A stretch of 64,000 nucleotides of DNA, taken from JBBAGC01 sp964491265 (GTDB lineage Bacteria; Spirochaetota; UBA4802; UBA5550). A model generated the notes under the pieces. It saw only the letters and a program-made list of their open reading frames with translations. It was not told the origin of the DNA and did not search any database. Within the stretch, counting starts at the first letter, position 1. Every line of letters begins with the position of its first letter. The stretch spans positions 124,001 through 188,000 of the forward strand of contig CAZBFP010000001.1 in the NCBI GenBank assembly GCA_964491265.1, given 5' to 3'. The position numbers and the translations under genes are program-made. This document shows, one piece after another, positions 17,828-26,566 of the stretch.

Positions 17828-18592
17828 TCAGTTCCTTTTCTCCATGGCAGTAAATATTTTATTTTTATTATCCTGCATATGTTTCTGATAGTCAGCTTTA
17901 AAATCCTCTTTAATCATACTATCCATGAGTGCATCCTTCATCTCACGATCCTTTTTCCTGTCCTTATCAAGTTCAAGAGATTCCACATGAGCAAGGTACA
18001 TCAAAAAGAGGTTCTCCTTAGCCATTCTGTAGTAATATATTGATGTAACGAGCCTGTTGGCTGAACCGGCCTGATTTTCATTAACATACTGGAAGTCATC
18101 AAAAATCGAATTCCCGGTTCTGAGAGAAAATTTCGCGCTGTCAAGATACTTTTCCATAACAGCATTGCGCCCCTTCCCCTCAATTTCCGACTCAAGGTTA
18201 ATCTGTATATTTCTCTTTATACCTTTAGTAAGAAACTCTTCAGATTCTTTTTTATACTGAGCTGCAATACTTTTTGCTGTTCTGAATATTGCCCTTTCAT
18301 TCTCTGTAAACTTTGTTGCAGCTTCCACAACTTTATCCTGAAAATAGAGGGCACTGGCATCAGCGTACTGATCAATTAGCTTCTGCATTTCAGCATCACC
18401 GCCGCCGAAGTTCAGAATAGCAGTTCTCAATAGTTTAATATTTCTGAAATTTTCATAACTTAAACGTTTAACAACAGAAACCGGGTTATACTGCGGATTG
18501 AATCCAGCCTCCCCGCTCTGAGCATCTACAGAATTGAAAGAAGTAAATAATATCATTGATGAAAAAATTGTCAAAAACCAGTATTTTAACAT
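17828..18592 (-). CDS. Exported helical protein of unknown function
   Basis: A 254-residue protein with a signal peptide (MLKYWFLTIFSSMILF, cleavage after VDAQ near residue 25). The mature part is mainly charged helices, with a lysine-rich C-terminus (KDRKKDREMKDALMDSMIK). It is transcribed alone, facing the HEAT-repeat gene. GGGGGT lies upstream of the ATG at 18592. I do not recognise the family; the length and helical periodicity recall the other exported helical protein at 13234 but no clear homology is visible. Confidence 0.62.
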   Translation of the reverse strand: MLKYWFLTIFSSMILFTSFNSVDAQSGEAGFNPQYNPVSVVKRLSYENFRNIKLLRTAILNFGGGDAEMQKLIDQYADASALYFQDKVVEAATKFTENERAIFRTAKSIAAQYKKESEEFLTKGIKRNIQINLESEIEGKGRNAVMEKYLDSAKFSLRTGNSIFDDFQYVNENQAGSANRLVTSIYYYRMAKENLFLMYLAHVESLELDKDRKKDREMKDALMDSMIKEDFKADYQKHMQDNKNKIFTAMEKRN

Positions 18593-18771
18593 AGATTTAA
18601 ACCCCCGGGAATGTACAATAAAATCAGAAAAATCACCTGAGTTACTATTTATTGAATGTATTTAATAGAATCAAATAAATGGATAAAGTCAAGAAAAATT
18701 GTATATTACAGCTTAAAATAATATTGTTGGAGGAATTCTTTACAGATTTCCGGGGGAAGGGAAGGAGAGGG

Positions 18772-19407
18772 TCAGTTGTTTTTCTGAGACTTTCTGTGAT
18801 CAATGTGTATTGCTTTAACCTGACGTTTCTTTATTTTAGGAGCGCCTTCAGGATTATACCTCTCCTGTACATCCTCAATCCTGTCTGTTACAAGCATTCT
18901 TACAGCCTGCTCAGCCTTATTAAGCACATCAATGAGGAGAAGATTCTCTTCAAAAGTAAAATCCTGTAAAAGATAATCTTCCATTGATACACCCTCAGGA
19001 CATCCACCTACACCGACCCTGACTTTAGCGAATTTTTCCGACTTAAGCGCTACAGCCATAGAATCAACCCCGGCATGACCCAGGTCTGAATGAATATAAT
19101 CAACCCGGAGTTCACCAAGTTCAAGAGTGGAATCTTCAACAATGCAGAATATATCTTTTACGTTTATCCGTAAGAAAGAGGCAATATAAAGAACAGATTC
19201 ACCAATCAGGTTTACAAAAGTCTGGGGCTTTAGAAGAACTACATCCTGTTTGTTTATTTTGCCCCGCCCTATTATCGATTTCTTCTTTTTAACCCGGACT
19301 TCAATATTCTCATTATTGGCAAGAATATCGATTACTTTAAAACCGATATTCTGCCTGTTATTTGCAAATCTTTCACCCGGATTTCCGAAACCTACTATTA
19401 ATTTCAA
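18772..19407 (-). CDS. pth: Peptidyl-tRNA hydrolase family protein with altered active site
   Basis: By position and overall sequence this is Pth, which frees tRNA from peptidyl-tRNA that drops off ribosomes. The family start KLIVGFGNPG is present, as are KPQTFVNLIG and LGHAGV, and the length of 211 is usual. Aligned to E. coli Pth, the catalytic His20 of TRHNAG is Gln (NRQNIG), Asp93 of HDELDL is Glu (VEDSTL), and Asn114 of GHNG is Ala (GHAG). Asn10 and Asn68 equivalents are kept. Such a protein may be inactive or use changed chemistry. The start is TTG with AGGAG upstream. It closes the prs-rplY-pth run. Its C-terminal tail is basic. Confidence 0.8.
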   Translation of the reverse strand: MKLIVGFGNPGERFANNRQNIGFKVIDILANNENIEVRVKKKKSIIGRGKINKQDVVLLKPQTFVNLIGESVLYIASFLRINVKDIFCIVEDSTLELGELRVDYIHSDLGHAGVDSMAVALKSEKFAKVRVGVGGCPEGVSMEDYLLQDFTFEENLLLIDVLNKAEQAVRMLVTDRIEDVQERYNPEGAPKIKKRQVKAIHIDHRKSQKNN

Positions 19408-19500
19408 TAAAGATGCTCCTTGTAAACATTACTATTAATAGTAAGATAACTATAAATAGTAAATGTTTCATTTAATTTCAATTATTTCCGGAAAAGAATC

Positions 19501-20130
19501 TTATTTTTCCTCTACTGTTTCAGTTGTTTCTTCAGTGCTCTCTGAATCAGTCTCAGCCTCATCAGCAACGGCACGAGGTCTGTCTACAGCTGCAACAATA
19601 TTCTCCGGATTTGATAAAATTTCAACATCATCACTGATTGTTATCTGGCTAACATGTATCAATTCACCGGGCTGAAGACCTGAAATATCCACTTCAATCT
19701 TTTCCGGAAGATGTCGTGGCATACACTGGACAAAAAGCTCTCTTTCTCCATGTTTAAATATCCCACCCATCTTAATCCCTATTGGTGTGCCAATAAGCTC
19801 AATAGGAATATTTGTCTTAATCTTTTCACCTTTTGTAACCTTAAAAAAATCGAGGTGGATGATATCGCCGGTTACAGGATCTCTCTGGAAATCCTTAATG
19901 AAAGCCATATCCTCACCTTCACTTTTACCTGCTATATCAATATTAAAAATAATACTTTCAGAAATCCCACCCTTAAAGAGTTTAGCGAAATCCTTTCCCT
20001 TCACTTTAACCGGTTCTGAATTGCCGTGTGAGTACAGAACAGCTGGAATGTACCCGTCAGCACGTAATCTGTTATTATTATTTTTCCCAGTAAGCTCTCT
20101 TGGCTCTGCGATCAATTGTTTTCCATTCAT
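19501..20130 (-). CDS. rplY: Ribosomal protein bL25, long Ctc form
   Basis: Binds 5S rRNA in the large ribosomal subunit. The 209-residue Ctc form has the bL25 domain at residues 1-95 and a second beta domain after it. Conserved stretches include FIKDFQRDPVTGDIIHLDF and PIELIGTPIGIKMGG. The C-terminal tail is acidic (ESTEETTETVEEK), as is common for Ctc proteins. It lies between prs and pth, the order seen in many bacteria. A ribosome site GGGG lies about ten bases before ATG. Confidence 0.93.
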   Translation of the reverse strand: MNGKQLIAEPRELTGKNNNNRLRADGYIPAVLYSHGNSEPVKVKGKDFAKLFKGGISESIIFNIDIAGKSEGEDMAFIKDFQRDPVTGDIIHLDFFKVTKGEKIKTNIPIELIGTPIGIKMGGIFKHGERELFVQCMPRHLPEKIEVDISGLQPGELIHVSQITISDDVEILSNPENIVAAVDRPRAVADEAETDSESTEETTETVEEK

Positions 20131-20177
20131 TTTATTTCTACCCCTTACTTTATTAACAACTTAGATTAAATCAAAAA

Positions 20178-21119
20178 TTACACAAAAAGGGAGCTTACCG
20201 ATTCCCCATTATGGATTCTTCTAATAGCTTCACCAAAAAGAGGCGCTATTGATAGAACCCGCATATTCGGCAGAACCCTGGTGTCTGGAAGCGGAATAGA
20301 ATTAGTAAATATTATCTCTTTAAAATCCGCTTCTTTCAACCTCTCTAAAGCTGTATCGGATAATACAGGATGTGAAAAAAGACAATAAACATCAAGAGCG
20401 CCCATCTCTTTTAATGCTGAGGCCCCTTTTGTTATTGATCCTGCAGTATCAACTATATCATCAATGAGAATACAGTTTTTCCCTTCAACTTCACCAATTA
20501 CATTCATTACATCGGAGATATTCGCTTCCGGTCTCCTCTTGTCAATTATAGCAAGACCCGCATCAATTCTCTTGGCCAGAAATCTTGCCCTGTCCACACC
20601 CCCTGAATCGGGAGAAACAACCACTACATTCTCAAGCTCAAGGCTTTTTATATAATCTATAGCTATTGGAGAAGCGTAAAGATTATCCACAGGAATATCA
20701 AAAAATCCCTGAATCTGGTCCGCATGAAGATCCATTGTAAGAACCCTGTCAGCACCTGTAACCTGGATAATATTGGACACCACCTTTGCAGAAATGGGCA
20801 CTCTCGGCTCAACTTTTCTATCCTGCCTGGCATATCCGAAATATGGAATTACTGCTGTAATCCTTGAAGCAGAGGCTCTTAAAGCAGCATCAACCATAAG
20901 GAGCATTTCCATTATATTATCATTTGAAGGATTGCATGTGGACTGAATAATAAAGACGTCGTGGGCCCTTACATTATCCTTGATTTTTACTGAAATTTCA
21001 CCATCTTTAAAACGCTTAACGTCTATACCGGACAATTCAGTCCCCAGATATGCTGCTATCTCTTCCGCCAGTGGCAGGTTAGATGTTCCGGAAAAAATCT
21101 TTAACGGACTATTGTTCAT
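20178..21119 (-). CDS. prs: Ribose-phosphate pyrophosphokinase
   Basis: Makes phosphoribosyl pyrophosphate from ribose 5-phosphate and ATP for purine, pyrimidine, NAD, His and Trp synthesis. The 313-residue product is standard. Visible motifs are RFKDGEISVKI, the flexible ATP loop PYFGYARQDRK, DLHADQIQGFFDIPVDN and the PRPP-binding loop NCILIDDIVDTAGSI. The start at 21119 is chosen because AAGGA lies eight bases before it and the product then begins with the family's usual PLKIFSGTSN. It overlaps the end of the glmU-like gene by 11 bases. Confidence 0.95.
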   Translation of the reverse strand: MNNSPLKIFSGTSNLPLAEEIAAYLGTELSGIDVKRFKDGEISVKIKDNVRAHDVFIIQSTCNPSNDNIMEMLLMVDAALRASASRITAVIPYFGYARQDRKVEPRVPISAKVVSNIIQVTGADRVLTMDLHADQIQGFFDIPVDNLYASPIAIDYIKSLELENVVVVSPDSGGVDRARFLAKRIDAGLAIIDKRRPEANISDVMNVIGEVEGKNCILIDDIVDTAGSITKGASALKEMGALDVYCLFSHPVLSDTALERLKEADFKEIIFTNSIPLPDTRVLPNMRVLSIAPLFGEAIRRIHNGESVSSLFV

Positions 21120-21864
21120 CAACTCTATCCTTGCTGTTCGATGCTGCATACTTTTCAAGTTCGAACAATTCTTCACGTGTATTTATTCCTCGCCCTTCCT
21201 GACTGTCACTAAGAAGGGTGGTTTTAACTTTTAACCCCTTCTTTACCACAAATGACAGAACATCAGGGAGATAATATTCACCCTGAGCATTATCAGTAGT
21301 TATATTTTTCAATCCTTCAAAAAGAAGAGAACTCCTGAAAAGATAAGTTCCGCTGTTAACCTCTTTTATCAGTTTTTCTTCTGCTGATGCATCCTTCTCT
21401 TCTACAATCGAGACAAAATATCCATCTTTATCTTTAACAATCCTGCCGTAACCATGGGGATTTTCAGGAATCATTGTTAGTACCACAGCACCTGTTAAAG
21501 GATCAACACCCTCACTGAGCATATTCCGGAAGGTTGAAGGCTTTATCAGAGGAACATCGCCGCAGGCTACAACAATATCTCCATCATAACCTTTGAAGTA
21601 ATCAGCAGCCTGCATAACAGCATGTCCTGTACCCAGCTGCTCATGCTGCCACACATAATTAACCCTGTTTCCAAGCCGGGAAATTACATCATCACCCCTA
21701 TAACCTACAACAACTAATATGTCATCAATTCCCGCTGAATTTAAGCTATCAACAACATATTCGATCAGGGATTTTCCATTAAGATGATGGAGGACTTTGG
21801 GAAGTTCAGACTGCATGCGAACACCCTTTCCCCCGGCAAGAACAATTGAAGAGATTTTTTTAAT
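21109..21864 (-). CDS. GlmU-like UDP-GlcNAc pyrophosphorylase, nucleotidyltransferase domain only, AUU start
   Basis: Nucleotidyltransferase expected to make UDP-GlcNAc from GlcNAc-1-phosphate and UTP for cell-wall synthesis. The family signature LAGGKGVRMQSELPKVL is at the N-terminus, followed by GTGHAVMQA and ACGDVPLI. The protein stops at 251 residues, so it lacks the left-handed beta-helix acetyltransferase half of full GlmU. No ATG, GTG or TTG exists in frame between the tRNA gene and the glycine loop. AGGAG lies seven bases before ATT at 21862-21864 and four before ATA at 21865-21867. An AUU start, known from infC, is the best reading. It follows tRNA-Gln and precedes prs. Confidence 0.82.
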   Translation of the reverse strand: MKKISSIVLAGGKGVRMQSELPKVLHHLNGKSLIEYVVDSLNSAGIDDILVVVGYRGDDVISRLGNRVNYVWQHEQLGTGHAVMQAADYFKGYDGDIVVACGDVPLIKPSTFRNMLSEGVDPLTGAVVLTMIPENPHGYGRIVKDKDGYFVSIVEEKDASAEEKLIKEVNSGTYLFRSSLLFEGLKNITTDNAQGEYYLPDVLSFVVKKGLKVKTTLLSDSQEGRGINTREELFELEKYAASNSKDRVDEQ

Positions 21865-21894
21865 TATATATCTCCTAATTGAAAAGATATTATC

Positions 21895-21965
21895 TGAGGC
21901 GCAAGGATTCGAACCTTGGAATGCCGAGACCAAAACCCGGTGCCTTACCGCTTGGCTACGCCTCA
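21895..21965 (-). tRNA. tRNA-Gln (UUG)
   Basis: On the minus strand the sequence starts TGAGGCG and ends CGCCTCA, forming a 7-pair acceptor stem. The T arm contains GGTTCGAATCC. The anticodon stem CCGGG pairs with CTCGG around the loop TTTTGGT, giving anticodon UUG. The gene is 71 bases long and does not encode CCA. It lies between ispE and the glmU-like gene, in the same orientation, and may be processed from their transcript. Confidence 0.95.
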
Positions 21966-22042
21966 ATTTTCATCATACGGGCAAACCCATACTAATGCCG
22001 CAAATCATTGACACATTTCTCAATAACTGCCCGCATTGTCAA

Positions 22043-22957
22043 TCAGAAAATGCCTGGAATAGCAAATTTAGAAAAAAAACATCTATTATTATCTTTTTCA
22101 AAGAACCTGAATGCTTCTTTACATGCTTTTTCATCCTGAAAAATCCCGAAAAGAGTCGATCCTGACCCGGACATTGCTGAAAAATCAGCCCCTGCTGCGT
22201 AAAGTTCACTTTTAAGTACGCCAAGCTGAGGAAACTCCGCAAAAACAGGCTCTTCAAAATCATTGCGGAAAACTTCTCTCCATGAAAAGATCCCTTTATC
22301 CAGAGCGTCAAGAACCTCCTGCCTGGCTGATTCAAAATAACCGCTGCTGCAGTCACCACTATCCCTTTTCAGCAGGGAATAGGCGCGCCCTGTATTAACT
22401 TCTATCCCCTTATTGATAAGAAGGATATAACCATCAAAACTCCGGCTTAAAGGAATAATCCTCTCCCCCTTCATCTCAGTAAAAGCGAGCCCCCCCTTCA
22501 GGCAGAAGGGGATATCAGAACCTGTTTCAATTGCTGCTTCCAGAAGAAGATCCTCATCCCTCTCTTCGATAATACTGCTCACAGCACGCAAAGCAGCTGC
22601 AGCGTCACTGCTCCCCCCGGCAAGTCCCGCCCCCTGGGGTATATTCTTTTCCAGAACAAAATGAAATGAACCGCTGAGGCCCGCTTTTTTCAGATAAACC
22701 GAAACTGCTTTAGTTATCAGGTTATCCTTAACATCAATTCCGTCTAAAATATGGCCGTAAGTACCTCCGCCACTATCTATTTTCACCTCAGGGGGCTTAT
22801 CCACTTTAGTAATATCGTAATATTCAAGTATCAGCAGGTCGTGAAGCTCCAGCCCTGCCATGAGACTGAATATATTATGATAACCATCACCCCTTCTGTT
22901 TAAAACATTGAGATGAAGATTAATCTTTGCACCAGCTTTCTCAATTATTGTATACAT
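22043..22957 (-). CDS. ispE: 4-diphosphocytidyl-2-C-methyl-D-erythritol kinase
   Basis: GHMP kinase of the MEP isoprenoid pathway; it phosphorylates the 2-hydroxyl of CDP-methylerythritol. The N-terminal AGAKINLHLNVLNRRGDGYH is typical, the glycine-rich ATP loop is PQGAGLAGGSSDAAAAL near residue 108, and the C-terminal GHMP motif is SAMSGSGSTLFG near 275. The 304-residue length is normal. It is the first gene of the ispE, tRNA-Gln, glmU-like, prs, rplY, pth run. Confidence 0.95.
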   Translation of the reverse strand: MYTIIEKAGAKINLHLNVLNRRGDGYHNIFSLMAGLELHDLLILEYYDITKVDKPPEVKIDSGGGTYGHILDGIDVKDNLITKAVSVYLKKAGLSGSFHFVLEKNIPQGAGLAGGSSDAAAALRAVSSIIEERDEDLLLEAAIETGSDIPFCLKGGLAFTEMKGERIIPLSRSFDGYILLINKGIEVNTGRAYSLLKRDSGDCSSGYFESARQEVLDALDKGIFSWREVFRNDFEEPVFAEFPQLGVLKSELYAAGADFSAMSGSGSTLFGIFQDEKACKEAFRFFEKDNNRCFFSKFAIPGIF

Positions 22958-23050
22958 TTACTTTTTATAATCACAAAATCTGACGAATGTCAAGTATATT
23001 ATTCAAATAGGCCCCATGGTTCACTCCTTACTACTACTCACTTCTCAAAA

Positions 23051-23182
23051 GCCCCCTAAATCCCCCGGAGGGGGACTTAAAAAAGAAGTTTTGGAATACA
23101 CATTAACATCAAAAACGCTTTTACTTTATAATTATTTGTTATTCAACCTATACAAAGTCCCCCTCCGGGGGATTTAGGGGGC
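23051..23182. repeat. Perfect 28-base inverted repeat in a 365-base gap
   Basis: The arm at 23051-23078 starts GCCCCCTAAATCCCCCGGAG and its exact reverse complement lies at 23155-23182, with a 76-base AT-rich centre. Each arm also holds its own smaller palindrome (TCCCCCGGAGGGGGA). The pattern of AAATCCCCC with AAGTCCCCC is a type of dispersed repeat I recall from many unrelated bacterial genomes. It occupies the divergent gap 22958-23322 between ispE and the SpoIIE-like gene. No gene is visible inside. Confidence 0.8.
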
Positions 23183-23322
23183 CAATACACCGAGTAAAGG
23201 CAGTGTCATTGACCATCCATCCAGCTTCAGAGTAAAATTTTAATCTTATATAATATTTAACTTGAAATAAACAAAAGGGAAATGGTATAATAATAAAAAT
23301 AAGTTCCGGCAGGTATAGTAAA

Positions 23323-25473
23323 TTGGAATACTCCATACTCTTTATTAATCTATTTGCATTTATTACGTCGATTTATATAACTTTTGCAAATATTCTCAAG
23401 AAGAAATCTTCATTTATCAACCTGCTCCTTTCTTCCTGCTCATTGCTTATGGCGATTTTTTTTCTGCTCTTAATCATGATAAATTCCGGAACTTTTACCC
23501 GATTGCACCCCTATGCCATGAGAGGAATTTTCTTTCTCCCTGTGCCTGCGGCATCTCTCCTCTTCTGCATAAGTGCCCTATACCCCGGCAAAAAACCGGG
23601 TCAGGCAGCTTTTCCACTTTTTTTCGCTTTCATAATATCGGTAATTGACTATGTAATTGCATTCCATGCCCCGCTCTTTACACACTCCGGCCTTCTTCTG
23701 GGAGAGAGGATTACTGATCTTATTCAGCTTTCTATAATGGCATTCTACATTATATCAATTCCGGCATTTTTTGCACTGGCGATGAAAAGATCGCAATATA
23801 TCAGAATCAGGCATAATCTTGCTTACCTCCTTGCAGGTTTTCTCGCTGTCTACCTTCTGGGCTGCGCAATTTACCTCTGGGGCCGGATTATCCTGGAAAC
23901 CGGTATAACTGCCAATCCCGGCATTACCATCACGCCGATCCTTATTCTAATCATTATCCACCACCTTGTTTATGACATGAAAAGCAGCAATCTCAGCAGA
24001 TATTATGCAGATTCATTAATTACCTTTTCAATATTTATACTTCTTTTTTTTCCTGTTTATTTTTTCCTTGAACTGGATAAGGAGGGGAAAATTTTAGGGG
24101 ATGTTCATTTCTCTATAAAAGGGGGGGTCACTGTATTATTCATGGCACTATTCTACAGGGGAACTGCCGCAATTCGGGAGAGGCTGCACAACAGAAAATA
24201 TGAAGCTCTCATTGCTGATGTTAACCGGATTCTCATGTCTGTAGATGATTTGAAGCAATTTTCCGACACTGAAAATTTCTGGAAAACACTGACAAATGAC
24301 AGTATTGCAGGCCTTAAGGATACTATGGGTATAACAGGTTCCTACTTCCTCCTTCCCGGCAGAAGAAATGAATCCTATAACTTTACATACGGATATGGAC
24401 CTGAACTCAAGCCATCATCTTTCGGTTTTGACAGCAAGCTTGCACAATTCCTTTCATCACAGGAAGAGATCTTTGAAAAATCATATTTAATAGCTGATAC
24501 CGGAATTGATGTTTCTCCGGAAATTCATGACTTTTTCAACCATAACAGCATAGAAATCGCAATGTCCTTTAGAAGTATGTCAGGCAATATTATTGGGTTT
24601 CTCCTTCTCGGCAGGCTGTCAAGTGGTGAACCATATACAGCGGATCATATTTCTGCATTTGAAATTTACCGGATAAAGCTTCAGAACCTCCTTATTACCG
24701 GTCTCATACTCGATGAAGTAACAGCACAGCAGGTTACAGAACACGACAGCATTGTTGTAGACACAATCAAGAGGCGTATTATCCCCCGGGAGATGCCTTC
24801 GATTAATGGGATAAGGATGAGCTCATTTTATATGAACAATTCTCCCGATGGGGGTGATTATTTTGATGCAGTAAAAATCTCGAAAGATAAAATTTCTATT
24901 TTCATTTCTGATCTATCCTATTTCGGTGTAAATTCAGCTCTCCTTGGACTTGAACTTTTTTCTATTTTCCATACACGCTCTTTTATTTTCAACTCACCCG
25001 ACAGAGTCCTGAATATGATGAACCAGGTAATCAAAACTTCACGGCTCACTACTGAAAATGCTGAAGCTTCATGCACCATTATTTCATCTGAAGGTGATTT
25101 TCTTTATTCAAATGCTGCATTCCACCCCCTGATCATTTACGATGCAGACAGGAATGAATTCACTGAAATTGATTCTCCCAGCACCCCCCTGGGGAAGGAT
25201 ATGGATACCCGTTATCACCTTACTACCGGGAAACTGCGTGACGGGTCAATTGGCCTTATTTATTCAAAAGGTCTTCTCGCTTCCTGCAATAAGTCGGGAG
25301 AGTTTTTCACACTGGATATGGCCAAAGAGGTAATTTCAAAATTTTCCAGAGAGACCCCGGCAGTTATTGCAAGGGAACTTTTTACCCTCTTTAACACTTT
25401 CACTGACAAAAGGGATCAGCTTGAAGACATAACAGTTATTTTATTTAAAAAGGTCAAAAAAGATAATGAATAA
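23323..25473 (+). CDS. Membrane-bound SpoIIE/PP2C-like protein, metal site partly degenerate
   Basis: A 716-residue protein. Residues 1-265 contain about eight hydrophobic segments, like the 7TM sensor module of spirochaetal signalling proteins. Residues 290-450 look like a GAF domain, and residues 490-712 a PP2C/SpoIIE phosphatase domain with GGDYFDA and a C-terminal EDITVILF. The middle motifs are poor: DVSGHG reads DLSYFGVNS, and the usual YTDGLTE reads YSKGLLA, losing one expected Asp metal ligand. It may be a weak phosphatase or a pseudo-enzyme that only binds an anti-sigma partner. Start TTG with AGGT upstream. It overlaps the DHH gene by eight bases. Confidence 0.78.
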   Translation: MEYSILFINLFAFITSIYITFANILKKKSSFINLLLSSCSLLMAIFFLLLIMINSGTFTRLHPYAMRGIFFLPVPAASLLFCISALYPGKKPGQAAFPLFFAFIISVIDYVIAFHAPLFTHSGLLLGERITDLIQLSIMAFYIISIPAFFALAMKRSQYIRIRHNLAYLLAGFLAVYLLGCAIYLWGRIILETGITANPGITITPILILIIIHHLVYDMKSSNLSRYYADSLITFSIFILLFFPVYFFLELDKEGKILGDVHFSIKGGVTVLFMALFYRGTAAIRERLHNRKYEALIADVNRILMSVDDLKQFSDTENFWKTLTNDSIAGLKDTMGITGSYFLLPGRRNESYNFTYGYGPELKPSSFGFDSKLAQFLSSQEEIFEKSYLIADTGIDVSPEIHDFFNHNSIEIAMSFRSMSGNIIGFLLLGRLSSGEPYTADHISAFEIYRIKLQNLLITGLILDEVTAQQVTEHDSIVVDTIKRRIIPREMPSINGIRMSSFYMNNSPDGGDYFDAVKISKDKISIFISDLSYFGVNSALLGLELFSIFHTRSFIFNSPDRVLNMMNQVIKTSRLTTENAEASCTIISSEGDFLYSNAAFHPLIIYDADRNEFTEIDSPSTPLGKDMDTRYHLTTGKLRDGSIGLIYSKGLLASCNKSGEFFTLDMAKEVISKFSRETPAVIARELFTLFNTFTDKRDQLEDITVILFKKVKKDNE

Positions 25474-26566
25474 AACAGCAACACTCTTTCTTGAAGCTGT
25501 ATCTAAATATAAAAGCATCGCCATATATATTCCAGGCTCACCCGATCCTGATGCCATTGCTTCAGCATATGCCATAAAGGCTATTCTAAATCACCTTTCG
25601 ATTGAGTCCGATATTTTTGCTGAAAAAAAACTTTCGCTGCCGCAGAATCAGGCATTTCTTGATCGCCTTAAAATTCCTGTTATTTTCGGGAAAGAGGTAA
25701 ACACAAAAAACTATGATGCCTATATTGTACCCGATTTTCAGAACAACCGCGTGGATAAAATCGGAGACCAGATTCCATGTGCTGCCCATATTGATCATCA
25801 TGGAAAATCGAAACAGAGCATCAAATCAGATTTTTCACTTATAAGAACCGATTCCGGCTCCACAAGCACACTGGTAGCCCTGATTATGAAAAATCTGGAT
25901 ATTTTTTTCAATGACCGGGAGATAAAATCAATTGCCACTGCCCTTACATTCGGGATTCAGACAGACACAGATAAATATGATCATACTACCCCGCTTGATG
26001 TTGAAGCCCTCACTTATCTTGAAAGCTTTGCAGATAAGGAGATATTAAAAGGAATAAACAGTATGCCGGTATCACCTGCGACTATTCTATGTTATAACAG
26101 AAGCAGGGCTAACGAAATTGTTTATAAAGACTGGGGGATATACGGGATAGGCTATATTGATGCTAAAGAGAGGGATTCAATTGCCATCTCAGCTGACATG
26201 ATTCTAAAAAATACAGAACACAAAACAGTAGCGATTTTTGCCCTTATTGAGAACCATAAAAAGAGTGAGCTCTATCTGGATGTTTCATTAAGATCTGAAA
26301 GTGCCTCTGTTGACCTGAACAGAGTAATAAAGCGTATTACTCCAAGCGGCGGCGGACGGCAATATAAAGGGGCATACCAGATAAAATTGAATTATTTCCG
26401 CAACGCCCCGGACCCTGATATGCTCTGGTCTGTTGTTGAAGCCACTACAATTGAAACCCTTAAAAAAAGCAGAGATACTCTCTATATCAGTGAGCTTGAA
26501 AGCTTCTACAGCAATATTAAAAACAAACTTTTCTCATTCCTAAAAAAGGATAGTGATATTACCTGA
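25466..26566 (+). CDS. DHH-family phosphoesterase, NrnA-like
   Basis: Manganese-dependent phosphoesterase of the DHH/DHHA1 type, whose members hydrolyse nanoRNAs, cyclic dinucleotide products or pAp. The 366-residue protein shows motif I PDPDAIASAYAI near residue 28, VPDFQ near 89, motif III HIDHHGK near 110 and LTFGIQTDTDKYDH near 170. The DHHA1 substrate motif, normally GGGH, reads SGGGRQYKGAY, with Arg in place of His. It overlaps the upstream SpoIIE-like gene by eight bases, so the two are co-expressed. The last 27 bases overlap the 3' end of the convergent giant gene. Confidence 0.85.
   Translation: MNKTATLFLEAVSKYKSIAIYIPGSPDPDAIASAYAIKAILNHLSIESDIFAEKKLSLPQNQAFLDRLKIPVIFGKEVNTKNYDAYIVPDFQNNRVDKIGDQIPCAAHIDHHGKSKQSIKSDFSLIRTDSGSTSTLVALIMKNLDIFFNDREIKSIATALTFGIQTDTDKYDHTTPLDVEALTYLESFADKEILKGINSMPVSPATILCYNRSRANEIVYKDWGIYGIGYIDAKERDSIAISADMILKNTEHKTVAIFALIENHKKSELYLDVSLRSESASVDLNRVIKRITPSGGGRQYKGAYQIKLNYFRNAPDPDMLWSVVEATTIETLKKSRDTLYISELESFYSNIKNKLFSFLKKDSDIT

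Noticed and set aside
21865..21966. Extended start of the glmU-like frame
   Set aside because: The added residues are translated from the tRNA-Gln gene and cannot be part of a protein.
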